A DNA stretch of 64,000 nucleotides from Histomonas meleagridis (lineage: Eukaryota > Parabasalia > Tritrichomonadida > Dientamoebidae), in contig WSYJ01000002.1 of NCBI GenBank assembly GCA_020186115.1, positions 186,001 to 250,000 on the forward strand, read 5' to 3'. Below the pieces are notes generated by a model. It was given only the letters and a program-made list of their open reading frames with translations, was not told the DNA's origin and made no database searches. The stretch's first letter is position 1. Each line of letters opens with the position of its first letter. Both the position numbers and the translations under genes were made by a program. Shown here one piece after another: positions 7,374 to 18,552 of the stretch.

Positions 7374-8059
7374 ATAAATTTTAAACATAATTACTTATTT
7401 AAGTAGATGAAATAATGTTTGCTAATTCTAAATTTATATTAAATCAATGCAGTATTAATATTTCATATTTTATGATGCAATAATTTGTATTGAAAATGTT
7501 CAAAAAATTCATGAAATTTAAATTCATGAAATATTTAAAAACTAACTTAAGTACTATTCTTCGTCTATTAGTACTTTCATTTAAATTTGACCTCAAATCG
7601 CTTGGTTATGTAAGATATATTTCTAATTGGAAATAAAGATCTTTTTTTTTTTCAACCTATGATTTATTTTTCTCAACAACTTGAAGTACTATTGTACTTC
7701 TGGGATACTTGTAATGAATAAATATGAAACAATATCATGAAATTGTATTTGCTTGTTGGAAGCAATCGTTTAAAGAATACCGTTATCAACAGCATACAAT
7801 TTGATGCAATTGGATAAGTCTTTTGCATTTTCGGCAATAAATATCTCTTAGTACAAGGATCATCACATATTTTCCCTTGGGGAATTCTTCAAATTATACG
7901 GTTTTTCATGAAGTATACAGATTCCCTGTGTCTTTATTTAAGGAAAAATTAATCAAATTTTAAAAATAATTTTTTCGAAAATTTTCTTACCCTTCAATAG
8001 ATATTCAAATAAAATTTTAATATTATCTTTATTATCATGGGAAAAATAATATATTAATT
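7374..8059. other. Intergenic, no gene seen
   Basis: AT-rich spacer between the convergent CSN3-like and BTB/F5/8C genes. There is only a small inverted repeat, GAAGTACTATTGTACTTC (7683-7700). No coding stretch is supportable on either strand. Confidence 0.6.
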
Positions 8060-9589
8060 TTATCCTTCAGGAGTGATGAGCTCGCCAAACAATTCAAAGT
8101 TCGACAGAGCCAACACGTTATCTCCTCTTGAGTTTTTACCAGTCATTCTTAATCTTATGCATTTATATGGCATTTCAACGTTATCACAAGGAAATGTTTG
8201 GTATTTATTTGGCCCATTCAACACGTTAATAGATCTTATGTCGATTACGTCCCAAACATTTGAATCATTTGATCCTTCAATGACCCACGATTTTATATGG
8301 CATGTCTTAAACTTATGTGTTTTAATGGTATAATGTGAGATTAAAACCCTTTTATCAATAAAATCAAATTTTATCCATTGATCAGGTTGATCTTCAGTGA
8401 ACCAAATATCTTTCCATTCAATATTAGCAACTTGGAAACAGTTATTGTGGTCACTTGTTGATGATGTTATCTTAATGATTCCTTTTTCATGAACATTTCC
8501 ATTAACTTTTTGTGACAAATATGAAATTATTCCATTAAGTGATCGACCAACAAATGGTATATATGTCTTGGAAATTGTATGTGGCTCAAAACGCATAGAA
8601 TTTATTTCATTCTTAAGTTGAACATTTTGTGATTGAAGTATTTGAATTTCTGATCGAATTTCTTCAATAGACTTATCATATGTTATAGACTTGCGTGTTA
8701 GTCCGTTAACAATTTTATTAGTCTTACGAAGATCCTTGTGTGCTTTTTCTTCAAATTCTTTTAGCTTGTCAACAAATGCCGATTGGATCTTTTCTTTGGA
8801 GAAGCTTTCATTCAAATCGGTTTGAACGGGCATTGAATTGTGTAAAGCTTCTAATTTATCAACTTTTTCAATTAGTTTACGAATAATTGAATCCATTGAA
8901 TCAACTTTTTGTATGAGATCTTCGTTTTCTTTAGTAAGAGAAAGTGAAAATTCAATGAATTTCTGAGGGTTAATATATTTTTGAATGGATGGAATGCCAA
9001 AAAGTTTCCTTGCTTCAGTTGAAGTAAGTTGTTGTAAATCAATGAAATTTGTTAACATTAATGCATCGTCACCTCTTTTTTCTTCAAGTTTAAGAATAAA
9101 ATCTAATAAGAGATGATAATTAATATTACCTTTAGCACTAATGATAATTCTCTTAATGGAATCTAATGGAAAACACATGAAAGATGGCAAAAAAATTACA
9201 TCTGATAAATGCTCTGATAATACTTTTTCTAATTTTTCATCAATACTTGTTTCATCTTCTGTAATTTTTTGACAGAGTTTTTCATAATTTGGAAAATGAG
9301 AAATCGCTTTAAGAATTGAATCTTCAACAGTTGATGTTTCCCATTCTTCTGACAGCTGTAAAAGCTGAATAAAATTATCCTCTGTCACATCAAACTCTTC
9401 GCCTTGAGCACCCTTTAAAAAATTTGAAAAAGTCGAGAATAAAACATTTCCATTAATTGTTAAACAATTTGAGTTTTTGAACTCAGGTAATTGTCTAAAC
9501 TTGTTCGAGTACAAAGCAAATCTAAACCTAGATATAATTATTTCCTGTGAATTATAGTAAATTGCAAATTTGTCGATATTTTCTTCCAT
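8060..9589 (-). CDS. BTB-like and F5/8 type C (discoidin) domain protein
   Basis: This 509-residue protein has three parts. A BTB/POZ-like N terminus covers about 10-110, with a BACK-like helical stretch to ~210. A coiled-coil segment covers about 220-345, rich in Lys/Glu/Leu heptads. A C-terminal F5/8 type C beta-sandwich covers about 355-505, with QWIKFDF, a TIKTH strand and FELFGEL at the end. This combination is a large family in trichomonads, with unknown roles; BTB domains usually mediate dimerisation or cullin-3 binding, and intracellular F5/8C domains bind ligands. There is no signal peptide, so it should act in the cytoplasm or nucleus. The ATG is the first in frame. The + strand frame at 8073 is its shadow. 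Confidence 0.75.
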   Translation of the reverse strand: MEENIDKFAIYYNSQEIIISRFRFALYSNKFRQLPEFKNSNCLTINGNVLFSTFSNFLKGAQGEEFDVTEDNFIQLLQLSEEWETSTVEDSILKAISHFPNYEKLCQKITEDETSIDEKLEKVLSEHLSDVIFLPSFMCFPLDSIKRIIISAKGNINYHLLLDFILKLEEKRGDDALMLTNFIDLQQLTSTEARKLFGIPSIQKYINPQKFIEFSLSLTKENEDLIQKVDSMDSIIRKLIEKVDKLEALHNSMPVQTDLNESFSKEKIQSAFVDKLKEFEEKAHKDLRKTNKIVNGLTRKSITYDKSIEEIRSEIQILQSQNVQLKNEINSMRFEPHTISKTYIPFVGRSLNGIISYLSQKVNGNVHEKGIIKITSSTSDHNNCFQVANIEWKDIWFTEDQPDQWIKFDFIDKRVLISHYTIKTHKFKTCHIKSWVIEGSNDSNVWDVIDIRSINVLNGPNKYQTFPCDNVEMPYKCIRLRMTGKNSRGDNVLALSNFELFGELITPEG

Positions 9590-10134
9590 ACTTAATTCAC
9601 TAAGTTTGTTGCCTCCCTGCAGACAAACCTTATCAATTTCGATAGCAAAAATAGTGTGGATGCCAAACTTATTGAAGCGAAAAGTAACCAGATATTAACT
9701 CAAAAAATGGGAAGCACGATACGATTCAACCACTTACTTTTACAGTTGAATATAATCGTACTTCACAATTTTTTTCTCTCTCGTAAACTAGTCATTTGCT
9801 ACTTTTCGAGAATTAACATCTGTGGCAACAAGAAATAGATCATCAAAATAAAATGAGCAAAAACTGTCTGCATGAATTATTTTTTTGAGTGTTTTGTCTT
9901 ATTTGAATTGATACCCGTTTGCAAAAAAAAAAAAGTTTATTCCTATAATCTCAATTTTTCCGAACGATCATTTTTACCATAAAATGTCTATCGTTTCCCA
10001 CGTAAATAACGTATTTTTCCCGGGGTAGTTCATCCTAATCCGAGTAAAATATAATGTAATATGTTACATTCGAAAAGATGTTTACAAATTTTATCATATA
10101 TATTATGCAAAACGTATATACAAAACATTTTTAC
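9590..10134. other. Intergenic, no gene seen
   Basis: AT-rich spacer. The short frame 9656-9838 has no family features. The region carries the upstream sequence of the 9589 gene and the 3' end of the TPR gene. Confidence 0.6.
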
Positions 10135-11475
10135 TCAAACAAACAAAGAAGAATTAAGAGTTCCGTTCTCATCAAACAGCCCATATTTTTTCATTTCATT
10201 GTTCCCCTTCACAATTCCGATTGCCACTTTTGCGTAATCTATTAAATCATTTGCACCAATTTGTTTAGCCAAATCCAAAGCGTTGCAATAATATTTTTCT
10301 GCTTTATCAAACTCACCATAGATACAACACAATTTCCCAGCTGAAACAAGTGCCTCAAATGCAGTTGGTACGTCGCCTTGTTGTAATGATATTCTCGCTT
10401 GTGAATCGAAATAATCTTCATGTGTATTAATCTGTTCCTTATTTTCATCAGATAACTTAAGCCTATCTCCAAAAGAAAGGTTAGAAAGTTGCGTGAATCC
10501 AATATCTTTAACTTTTGTCTCATTTTCCATTAATTCGATTTGATCATTTAATGCGTTTTTCATTCGTTTAACTTGTTCATAAAAAGGGGAATCTTCGTCC
10601 TCAATCATTTCTTTTGTGATATCGAGCGCCGATTGATAAAATTCGACGCTTTTATTTATTTCGCCTTTTTCGCGATATATTAACGCGATATTACAATTTG
10701 CAGCAATTGCTTCAAACATTGAGCAACTAAATGAAAGATGTCGCATGTTCCACTCAATCGCTTCATCATACATATGAAGAAGATAACAATTTACTGCTAT
10801 TCGATTAAAAACTATTGGATCGCTTTCAGCGCCAAGTGTTTGGATGTATTTAAGGTAATATTCATTAGCTTTACGAAGATGTCCTTCGCTTTCATATAGA
10901 AGACCAATGTTAAAATAAGCAGAGCCTTCGCCTTTGATGTTGCCTGAACGATTTGATGATTGAACTAAAAGATGAAGATCTCGTAAAGCTTTTTTAAAAT
11001 CAAGTTTGGTAGAGTTGATGCTTAAACGAAGTGGCTGAAGGCCATCAAAGTTTAACGAGATAACATCGGGTTTAACAGATTCATTGACTGCAAATGAGCC
11101 ATCTGCAACAATGCGTTGTGGATTGTTTAGAAGTGAATAGTTTGAATTGTTAGTGTTATGAACATTCATTCGTGAAAATCTGGACGGATTCTGTGGAATG
11201 CAGAGAGAAAAATTATCTGTAACAGAACTTGTATCAGTAGAACTTTCTTTGGTATCCATTGGTGGAAGTTCAGGTTTTGATTTGGACTTTGGCTTATTTC
11301 TTGAAGCAAAATGAGCTTCGACTTGACGAACTACAGTGGGTGGAATTGAATTTGGTCCAAACTCAGGTGGAGGTACATGATTGGTTGGTGCTGGATAACA
11401 TCCGATGGTTGTTTTATTTTTTGTTTGTCGTGGGATTTTTATAATATTTCTTTTTGTTGGAGAAACATTTTTCAT
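10135..11475 (-). CDS. Tetratricopeptide repeat protein, TTC29-like
   Basis: This 446-residue protein has a low-complexity basic, Pro/Ser-rich N terminus (1-130) followed by TPR units from about 165 to 420. Clear helices include AYFNIGLLYESEGHLRKANE, CNIALIYREKGEINKSVEFY and AEKYYCNALDLAKQIG. TPRs form protein-binding superhelices. The arrangement recalls the axonemal protein TTC29, which would suit a flagellate with a BAR protein of the CIBAR type nearby, but TPR similarity is weak evidence for the specific name. The 5' end faces the small gene at 11560, 84 bp away. TCATTAT, initiator-like, lies on the minus strand at 11517-11523. Confidence 0.7.
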   Translation of the reverse strand: MKNVSPTKRNIIKIPRQTKNKTTIGCYPAPTNHVPPPEFGPNSIPPTVVRQVEAHFASRNKPKSKSKPELPPMDTKESSTDTSSVTDNFSLCIPQNPSRFSRMNVHNTNNSNYSLLNNPQRIVADGSFAVNESVKPDVISLNFDGLQPLRLSINSTKLDFKKALRDLHLLVQSSNRSGNIKGEGSAYFNIGLLYESEGHLRKANEYYLKYIQTLGAESDPIVFNRIAVNCYLLHMYDEAIEWNMRHLSFSCSMFEAIAANCNIALIYREKGEINKSVEFYQSALDITKEMIEDEDSPFYEQVKRMKNALNDQIELMENETKVKDIGFTQLSNLSFGDRLKLSDENKEQINTHEDYFDSQARISLQQGDVPTAFEALVSAGKLCCIYGEFDKAEKYYCNALDLAKQIGANDLIDYAKVAIGIVKGNNEMKKYGLFDENGTLNSSLFV

Positions 11476-11559
11476 GTTTTAATAACGGAATTTCAACGAT
11501 AGAAATATTTGAATTCATAATGATCGAAACCTTTTAATTTGGAAGAGAAATAAGTTAGA

Positions 11560-11898
11560 ATGAAAACCTTATCTATGGGGAGACAAATTCTAATCGAAGA
11601 CATAACAGAACTTACTCCAAGAAGAGGAGCAACAATAGTACATGTAAAGATAGATAAACCACCAGAACTTGAAGAAGTTGATGCTAAAATTGATCAATTA
11701 GTTGATATGATGGCAATATTAGAGGGAAGCCTAGATAAGCTCGAACAAGAATATTTCCAGGATATTGAACCAATTGGTGATTCAGATATTGATGCTCAAT
11801 CAGTTGATGAAAATTGGAATGTTATTCAGAATGAATATAACAAAGAATTTGATGATAAAGAAAAAGAGTATCAAGCTTTACTTCGCAAAATCAAATAA
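11560..11898 (+). CDS. Small acidic coiled-coil protein, unknown
   Basis: This 112-residue protein is acidic and predicted helical from about residue 38 to the end (heptads in VDAKIDQLVDMMAILEGSL). The N terminus has a short basic turn (TPRRGA). I recognise no family. It is divergently transcribed from the TPR gene across 84 bp, so they may share a promoter. Candidate roles include a small axonemal or trafficking adaptor, but nothing in the sequence decides this. Confidence 0.65.
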   Translation: MKTLSMGRQILIEDITELTPRRGATIVHVKIDKPPELEEVDAKIDQLVDMMAILEGSLDKLEQEYFQDIEPIGDSDIDAQSVDENWNVIQNEYNKEFDDKEKEYQALLRKIK

Positions 11899-12105
11899 TA
11901 TATCTTATTCATTTATTAAATCTTTGTATGTTTATTATAATAAAAAAAATATATTACTTAGCGTTTGTTAAAAATATTTGTTTTGGAATTATTAAACAAA
12001 TTTGGGAAGAAATAATGTTATCAATAAAACAAGTATTTTAACGACCGTTAAATATCATAGGGATATTTTTACCCTTTTACGTTTGAAATTTTTGTTCAAA
12101 CAATA

Positions 12106-12753
12106 ATGCAATCGAAAAATATTGATTCAATTGGACAAAGCACTTCATTACTACTTCGTGATTCAAAGCATTTTTCTGATTTAATTCGAAAAAACATGAA
12201 AATGGCAAATGAAAAAGAAAGATCAGTTGGAATATTATGTGAACAATTAGCCGAAATGTGTGAAACTGCTTCAAAAAACCAATTTTCCACAGTACAGACA
12301 ACGTTAGTTGGATTTGCTACAATATTGTATCGGATAGAACTTTCACGAAAATCATTATATCAAAGGATCAATATCTTATCTGAAAATTTTTTACTTAATT
12401 CATCTAAGAATGTACAAGCCACAATTCAAGAACTGGCTAAAAGAGATTCTGCCTTTAAAAAAATACAGAAAATTCCACCTGCTGAAAATGACCCTCATGC
12501 AGCTAAAAATAATGCACTTCTAACACAAGCGTCACAAACAAACATTCAGGTATGTAATAGTGTACAGGCATGGTCAAATCAGTATAACACAGAACTAAAG
12601 AATGATTTAAGGGAATATGCTGTTGCACAAATGGAATTTGCAGCAAAGGCACTTGAACAGTGGACAAACTTCTTAAGTGATTTGGCCATTCTTGATTTTA
12701 ATACAGATACGGACGAAGCTATATCGATGCTTGAGGAAGATGTGGAAAATTAA
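12106..12753 (+). CDS. BAR-domain protein, FAM92/CIBAR-like
   Basis: This 215-residue helical protein resembles the FAM92/CIBAR family in length and layout: three long helices with heptads, an AKRDSAFKKIQK stretch in the second helix, a conserved-looking NNALLTQASQTN turn, and a last helix ending before an acidic tail. In animals CIBAR proteins bind membranes at the ciliary base. A basal-body or flagellar-base role is plausible here but inferred. Other BAR or IRSp53-type families remain possible. It is preceded by GTTCAAACAATA, and the stop is TAAATTACTAAAA. Confidence 0.6.
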   Translation: MQSKNIDSIGQSTSLLLRDSKHFSDLIRKNMKMANEKERSVGILCEQLAEMCETASKNQFSTVQTTLVGFATILYRIELSRKSLYQRINILSENFLLNSSKNVQATIQELAKRDSAFKKIQKIPPAENDPHAAKNNALLTQASQTNIQVCNSVQAWSNQYNTELKNDLREYAVAQMEFAAKALEQWTNFLSDLAILDFNTDTDEAISMLEEDVEN

Positions 12754-13521
12754 ATTACTAAAATAAATTATATATAAATTGTTCATAACAACTCTAGAGT
12801 TTGGGAAAATGAAAAAATTACAGAGGCGTTAAATTTCCTTTCTAGATTTTAACTTATAATTATCATTAAATCTGCAGTATTTTCTTTGTTTGTTGCCAAG
12901 GAATTCATGAATCCAATTTTGTATATCCAATCTTTCATTAAAATATTTTGGAAATATCCAGTTTTCCTCAAAATTCCTGCATGAAAATACACCAAATTTA
13001 AATGTATAATGCAATACAAATAGTGCTTATTATATCAAAAAACTAAAGAAAATTTCCTTTATTTCTAGAAATCTATTAAATTTTTATTCTTATCTATATA
13101 TTGATTTTGGAAAATGCAAAAGATAATTTATGGAAAATAAAAAGTTAATCAGAATCATTTCTTTGCATTTTAATGCAACAATCTTTTTTATAAAAAATAA
13201 GAATATTATTATGTTATAATGCATTCAACAACAAGGATAAGGTCCAAAAAATACGTTAAGTCACTTGGCTTTAATAACTCTGAAGTTGTTAATGCTACAA
13301 TAAAGCTACTGTCGAAATGAGGGAATCCATATCAAAATCGATTGATAGAATTTTCTGCACAACGATAGAGATTTTCATATAAAATTGATCGTTTATAAGT
13401 GAATTTTTTATCGATCATTTTTGATTTTTGAAAGAATCTTCATTTTACAGTGATCGAATTTTGAAAACTTTATTTTTTTAGCTGCAATTTTTGGGTAGGT
13501 GTAGCAACCCATTTTTCTCAG
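12754..13521. other. Intergenic, no gene seen
   Basis: AT-rich spacer upstream of the RalGAP-like gene. The short minus-strand frame 12829-13014 has no supporting features. I see no repeat of note. Confidence 0.6.
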
Positions 13522-16500
13522 ATGAAGAAGCCAAATAAACAAAAAAAAGAAGCACATCCGCCTCTATCAAGTGAAGAATTAATAGAGGCATATAAAAAAG
13601 AATTTACAGAATATCTAAATCGATCAGTTAGTAATCGTTGGGGGAGATCTCCCGCAAAATCCTCAATTATAAAGAGTATAAATAATTTAATGCAAGCTAT
13701 GACCAAAAATCAAAACTTATATGCATGTATTATTTATCAGTCTCTTGATCTATACACAGAATTTTTTGAAAAACCATATGATGTAGACATACGAATTGAA
13801 GCCTGGAATTCCATGCTAAATATTATAAATGTTTATCAATGTTCTGTCAACGAGTCCAATAAATTTCTTAAAAAGGCGTTAGAAGATAGTTTACGCAACA
13901 AAGAAAGATCAACCCCAGAGACAAGGAGGTATGCTTTCAAACTTTGTGATATTTTATTCCAAATTGTTGAGAAAGAAGATTTTTCTCATTTTGTATATTG
14001 GTGGGAAATCATTGGCCATTGTATATTACCATATTTTTTCAATGGCGAAGGTACTGAAGACATTCGCAGTATTCGTGATGAGGTTGCTCTTGATTTTATT
14101 AAGTTAATAGTTAATGCGATTGAAGTCCAAAAATTCCCAAAAGAGCAAATTTTCACAGACGAATATGAATTTCCTATCCATAACTTTGAGTCCATCTTTG
14201 CCTCAGTTTATAGCTATTTACAAAAACGTGGCGATGCCAAATCAGTTGATCTTATCTATCGATTTTTTGATATATTCTTTCCAAGTATTTATAAGAAGTC
14301 CATTCAACAAAACCCGATACCCGAAATCTATCAATTTGTCATATATTCACCATTATATAGTAGTTGCAAGACATTATTAAATTTATTACAAAAGATCGAA
14401 CCGAACAATTTAAATTTATATATATTTCTAATGAACATCAGTTTTTTCATTATATATTTTTTATTTAAACAATTACGCATTACATCAAAGAGCAACAAAG
14501 AATATGAATATATTCAAGAGCGATTATTTCTTCATATCTTACGCGTTAATAATATATTTCATGGGATTACAAAAATAGAAGATCAAAAGAAGTTATTTTC
14601 CATTGTATTTAATTCACAAACTACAGATATGATACCATTTATGCTTGTTTTTTATATCTCCATTTTATTAACACAAAAAGAAGCTGATTTAGATATGGAA
14701 GAATTCTCTAAATTTATTGAGCGTTCTGTTCATCATGATAAAATACTTACTGAGAACTTAATGCAAAAAGTTATATCACAATTAGCAATAGTTTTTTCAA
14801 TCACATTATTTAATATAAAAGATGGCGAAATAGTAAATAATCCAGTGTTATATGAATATCAAAAGATAAAATTCACATCGAATATTAACATCGAAAATTC
14901 ATTTTTTTATTTTGTTTATTTTTCGAAAGTTAATTGGAGTAAAGAAAGTATTACATTGTTTCTCAATGAATTGTTTAAAAGATGTGACCCAATCATCGAG
15001 AATGGTATTAGTTGGGTCTTTTCGAAGACATTACTTGAAATCAAAAAGACATTACAAGTGAATGCGCCAATAATTTATGAATTCTTAATCCCTTATTTGT
15101 TACAAATGTTATATAAGAAAATTAATATCTTCCAATTAAAAGTAGTATATGATTTGATACAAGAAGCGTTCGTTTCAAAATGTTTAAACTATGAAATGTC
15201 AAGAGATTGGATAATGGTGTTAAAGAAGGCAATAACAGAACAAACATTCTCATTAGAAATTTTCATTTTGGTGATCGAAACATTTTTAAAAGTGATCCCT
15301 TTGTCACTTGCTTTAGGGCCTTTGATTGTAAACGCGATTACAAACCTTCCAATGAATGTACTCGATGATGATCAAACTTCTTTACTTGTATCATTTCTAA
15401 TTTCTTTTGTTTTGATCGCATATAAAATAGATGGAATTGAATTGGAAAGTACAATCTTGATGATAGGTATTACAACAAAAAGAAGAATAGTTGAGAAAGA
15501 AATGGAAAATATGTTTTTCTTGTTGTTAATTAGTTTGGTTTCAAAGTCAAAACCTTATGGACAACTTCTGACAGATTTGTTTAACGATCTCTTCAACTTT
15601 TTCTTAGGAAAATTGGAAGATAATACAATTGGAATGAATTTCTTGTTGAATATGACGATCTTGGCAATATATTCAAATTTGATACACAAAAGAATGGCAA
15701 ACTTTTTCAAACGATTGATAAAAACGATCGAAAAATGCCTTCAGAAACCTGACATTGAAATTGAAATGACCACAATTTTGGTTCAATTTTTGATTGACTT
15801 GATGACGTTTATAACCGATAGGGATATATTTGTACTATGTTATAAAGTACTTACATCTGAATCGATAGTTAAAAAGAGACTAATACAAAAATTAATACAG
15901 CAAGAACTTGACTCCTTTTTATTACACTTTAGAAAGATTAATGGTGATTCAAGTGAAATACAAAATGTATTATCAAAAATTGCAAACATGGAAAACAAGT
16001 TGGTTGTCATATCAAAGAATAAAAGGTTTTGTATCTGTACCTTCGAACAAAATCGAATTTCGATCACATCTACAAATCCTTATGGATCTTCTTCATATGA
16101 AGTTACACCTATAGGAAATGCGCCAACATGTAAAGCGTTTCCACAGTCGTTTATCTTTTGGTCTACATTAAGATTAATGAATGGTAAACAAATCAAAACA
16201 ACAATTCCAGATAAAATGGAAAGTTATATTGATGATATTTCTAAATACTCTGACCAAAGGCCATGTTTAAACATTGGCATAAACAATGCAGCACGACTTC
16301 AGCAATTGAAAAGTTTTAAATATTTTCTACAAGAAATTCGAAAAATCCATCATCCAAGGTTTAACGTACATTTTACATATCCTTTAGCGGATGCTGATGT
16401 ATGTATATTATGGTTAGAAATGTACATGGACTATTATTATTATGTTGACTTATACGAGAACGTTAAGATATTTATATTTATTCAAGAAAAAAGAAACGGT

Positions 16501-16719
16501 CTCTTTCTGGTGAACGTTTATAACCGCTGTGGCATTAATATCAATTATGGCTTGTTACCAGACAATAAGATCATTATACCAATTAGATTGTTACCTTTTG
16601 CTGTAGGTTGGACAGGCTTGTTGCTAGCGAGTGCATTATATGATAAAACGCAAAAAGTTGAAGATGAAGAATTTGATACATTTTTCAGAGAAATCGGTAA
16701 AAAGCAACAAGACGCATAA
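13522..16719 (+). CDS. RalGAP/tuberin-like GTPase-activating protein
   Basis: This 1065-residue protein starts with a motif like the N terminus of RalGAP alpha subunits (NRWGRSPAKSSIIKSINNL, residues 37-55). A long helical, HEAT-like solenoid to about 780 follows, then a C-terminal region resembling a Rap/Ran-GAP fold (about 880-1060; FNVHFTYPLADAD and related strands). Family members stimulate GTP hydrolysis by Ral or Rheb-type GTPases, usually as heterodimers with a second large subunit. I do not see a clear catalytic Asn-thumb motif, so it may be the non-catalytic partner. CTCAG directly before the ATG could be an initiator. Confidence 0.55.
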   Translation: MKKPNKQKKEAHPPLSSEELIEAYKKEFTEYLNRSVSNRWGRSPAKSSIIKSINNLMQAMTKNQNLYACIIYQSLDLYTEFFEKPYDVDIRIEAWNSMLNIINVYQCSVNESNKFLKKALEDSLRNKERSTPETRRYAFKLCDILFQIVEKEDFSHFVYWWEIIGHCILPYFFNGEGTEDIRSIRDEVALDFIKLIVNAIEVQKFPKEQIFTDEYEFPIHNFESIFASVYSYLQKRGDAKSVDLIYRFFDIFFPSIYKKSIQQNPIPEIYQFVIYSPLYSSCKTLLNLLQKIEPNNLNLYIFLMNISFFIIYFLFKQLRITSKSNKEYEYIQERLFLHILRVNNIFHGITKIEDQKKLFSIVFNSQTTDMIPFMLVFYISILLTQKEADLDMEEFSKFIERSVHHDKILTENLMQKVISQLAIVFSITLFNIKDGEIVNNPVLYEYQKIKFTSNINIENSFFYFVYFSKVNWSKESITLFLNELFKRCDPIIENGISWVFSKTLLEIKKTLQVNAPIIYEFLIPYLLQMLYKKINIFQLKVVYDLIQEAFVSKCLNYEMSRDWIMVLKKAITEQTFSLEIFILVIETFLKVIPLSLALGPLIVNAITNLPMNVLDDDQTSLLVSFLISFVLIAYKIDGIELESTILMIGITTKRRIVEKEMENMFFLLLISLVSKSKPYGQLLTDLFNDLFNFFLGKLEDNTIGMNFLLNMTILAIYSNLIHKRMANFFKRLIKTIEKCLQKPDIEIEMTTILVQFLIDLMTFITDRDIFVLCYKVLTSESIVKKRLIQKLIQQELDSFLLHFRKINGDSSEIQNVLSKIANMENKLVVISKNKRFCICTFEQNRISITSTNPYGSSSYEVTPIGNAPTCKAFPQSFIFWSTLRLMNGKQIKTTIPDKMESYIDDISKYSDQRPCLNIGINNAARLQQLKSFKYFLQEIRKIHHPRFNVHFTYPLADADVCILWLEMYMDYYYYVDLYENVKIFIFIQEKRNGLFLVNVYNRCGININYGLLPDNKIIIPIRLLPFAVGWTGLLLASALYDKTQKVEDEEFDTFFREIGKKQQDA

Positions 16720-16895
16720 GACAATGTTTAGAACTAAATATATTCAACAGATACATAAAGAAAAGTTATATCGGAATAAAAAAAAATAGTTAAAACCCCA
16801 TTTTTTGTTGCAAAAATTTTACTTTTTGTATAAACTCTGATGATTCCTTTTGTTTTTAGCATAGATATATGTCATCAAACGGAATCTAAATAAGC

Positions 16896-17810
16896 TTAGA
16901 ATACGTTTCCGCCATCGAATTCATCATCCAAATCAGGTACATCAAATCCAAATTGATGCTTGACATCATAATAAAGACCTGGATATTGTTCGCTCTCCAA
17001 GTATCTGCGGATCCATGGATGCTCCAATGCCTCTTGTGCTGTGATTCGTTCAGATGGGTCAACTCTCATCATATGGAAGATTAAATCTTTGGCACCTTCA
17101 GATACATCTTCCCATTCTGGTCCATCAAAGTTGTAGTCGCCATTAATGATGGCACCTCTTTGATAGTAATCACCAGGTGGAAATGGTGATCTTCGTGATA
17201 ATGCAATATATAATGTAACACCTAATGCCCAAATATCAACAGATTTGTCGTATGGAATCCTTTTGTGGATTTCTGGCGCTGAATATAATGGAGTTCCGAG
17301 ATATTCATCACATAGATAACCAGGTGGGAATCTCTTTGAAAATCCAAAATCGGATAGAACAAAGTATGGGTCTGTAAGAGAGCTGTCCATTAAAAGGAAG
17401 TTTTCTGGCTTAATGTCACGATGCCAAATATCTTTTGAATGCATGTAATCAAGAGCTGTAAGAGCTGTAAATGCGAATTTCATCGCAAGGCGTTCACTAA
17501 GAGCTCCATTCTTATTTAAAAATTCAAACAAATCGCCTCCAACAGCTAATGGGAAAACGATAATTCTGAAATCGTCTTGATCAAAAATTTCGACGGCAGA
17601 CATGAGGTACTCATGACGCATTTCCCTTACGAGGGAACATTCATTTTGATAATGTTCTTCTAAAGCTTTATTTTTGTCAATAATTTTAAGAGCGAGTTTC
17701 TCATTTGAGGAAGGGTTTGTAGTTTCGCTAATTAATGCTGTGCCTGTTTCAAAGATAGTAGATCCAACCCAGTATTGGCCAAGGCGGCGTGGAACCTTGA
17801 TGGAAAGCAT
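16896..17810 (-). CDS. CAMK-type serine/threonine protein kinase
   Basis: This 304-residue protein is almost entirely a kinase domain. The ATP-anchoring lysine is in LALKII (residues 40-45), the catalytic loop is HRDIKPEN, the magnesium loop is SDFGFSKR, the APE motif is SAPE, and DIWALGVTLY follows. All catalytic residues are present. The glycine-rich loop is degenerate (GSTIFETGTALI), with Gly at unusual spacing. FEFLNKNGALSE and the YMHSKDIWHRD region are CAMK-like. It ends in a short acidic tail. Substrates cannot be told from the sequence. Confidence 0.9.
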   Translation of the reverse strand: MLSIKVPRRLGQYWVGSTIFETGTALISETTNPSSNEKLALKIIDKNKALEEHYQNECSLVREMRHEYLMSAVEIFDQDDFRIIVFPLAVGGDLFEFLNKNGALSERLAMKFAFTALTALDYMHSKDIWHRDIKPENFLLMDSSLTDPYFVLSDFGFSKRFPPGYLCDEYLGTPLYSAPEIHKRIPYDKSVDIWALGVTLYIALSRRSPFPPGDYYQRGAIINGDYNFDGPEWEDVSEGAKDLIFHMMRVDPSERITAQEALEHPWIRRYLESEQYPGLYYDVKHQFGFDVPDLDDEFDGGNVF

Positions 17811-18552
17811 CTGTCAATTTCTAGGTAAAATTGTTACAAAACCGGTGTCATTCAAATTGAAATAATTGTTTGAATTTTTGAACCCAAAAGTGGTTCAATG
17901 GGAAAAGTGGCCACGAAGAACTGGCATTTTGAGCAATTATTATTAATAATTGCTTTATATTATTATAAATATGTTAGAAAAGATTATTTAGACTTTGTTG
18001 TATATATGTTTTGAAATCATTTAAATTATAATTAATTACAAATTTAAGAAACTTTCAATGTTTACCTGAAAGACATCGATTGTGTGACAAAATTAATTCG
18101 AATTATGCTCAAATAGTTGGTAATTAATAATATGAAAGGAGAAAGTCAGCAAGCTAGGTTGAATGGTATTCAAAAAATATTCAACTTTCAAACACTTTGA
18201 ATCCAAACTGTTTGAAAGGAAGAACCTGGTTGACTTTATGGAAAATTGTCCAGGGATAATTATAAAAAACATATTTGCAAAGCATTTCACAATTACAACC
18301 AATTTCAACCTATTTGTAAAAACATCTTATATAAAATATTTTGAATTCAAAATTTGAATTATGTATCTAATGATATATATATTTTTCATTAAAGATAGAA
18401 GGGGAATTTATAAAAAAAAAATATCAAATAACCAGGAAGGCAGGAAAATGTTTTCAAATATTTTAAATTTTTAGATGTTTTCCATGCATATGATATATTA
18501 ATATATTGCTAATAATTATTTACATAACTAAATATAACTAATATCATCACAA
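17811..18552. other. Intergenic, no gene seen
   Basis: AT-rich. The overlapping short frames at 18093-18308 (-) and 18163-18357 (+) arise from an inverted-repeat-like stretch TTCAAACACTTTGAATCC around 18186-18203 and have no family features. Confidence 0.5.

Noticed and set aside
9656-9838. 60-codon frame
   Set aside because: No domain, low-complexity composition, expected by chance in this region.
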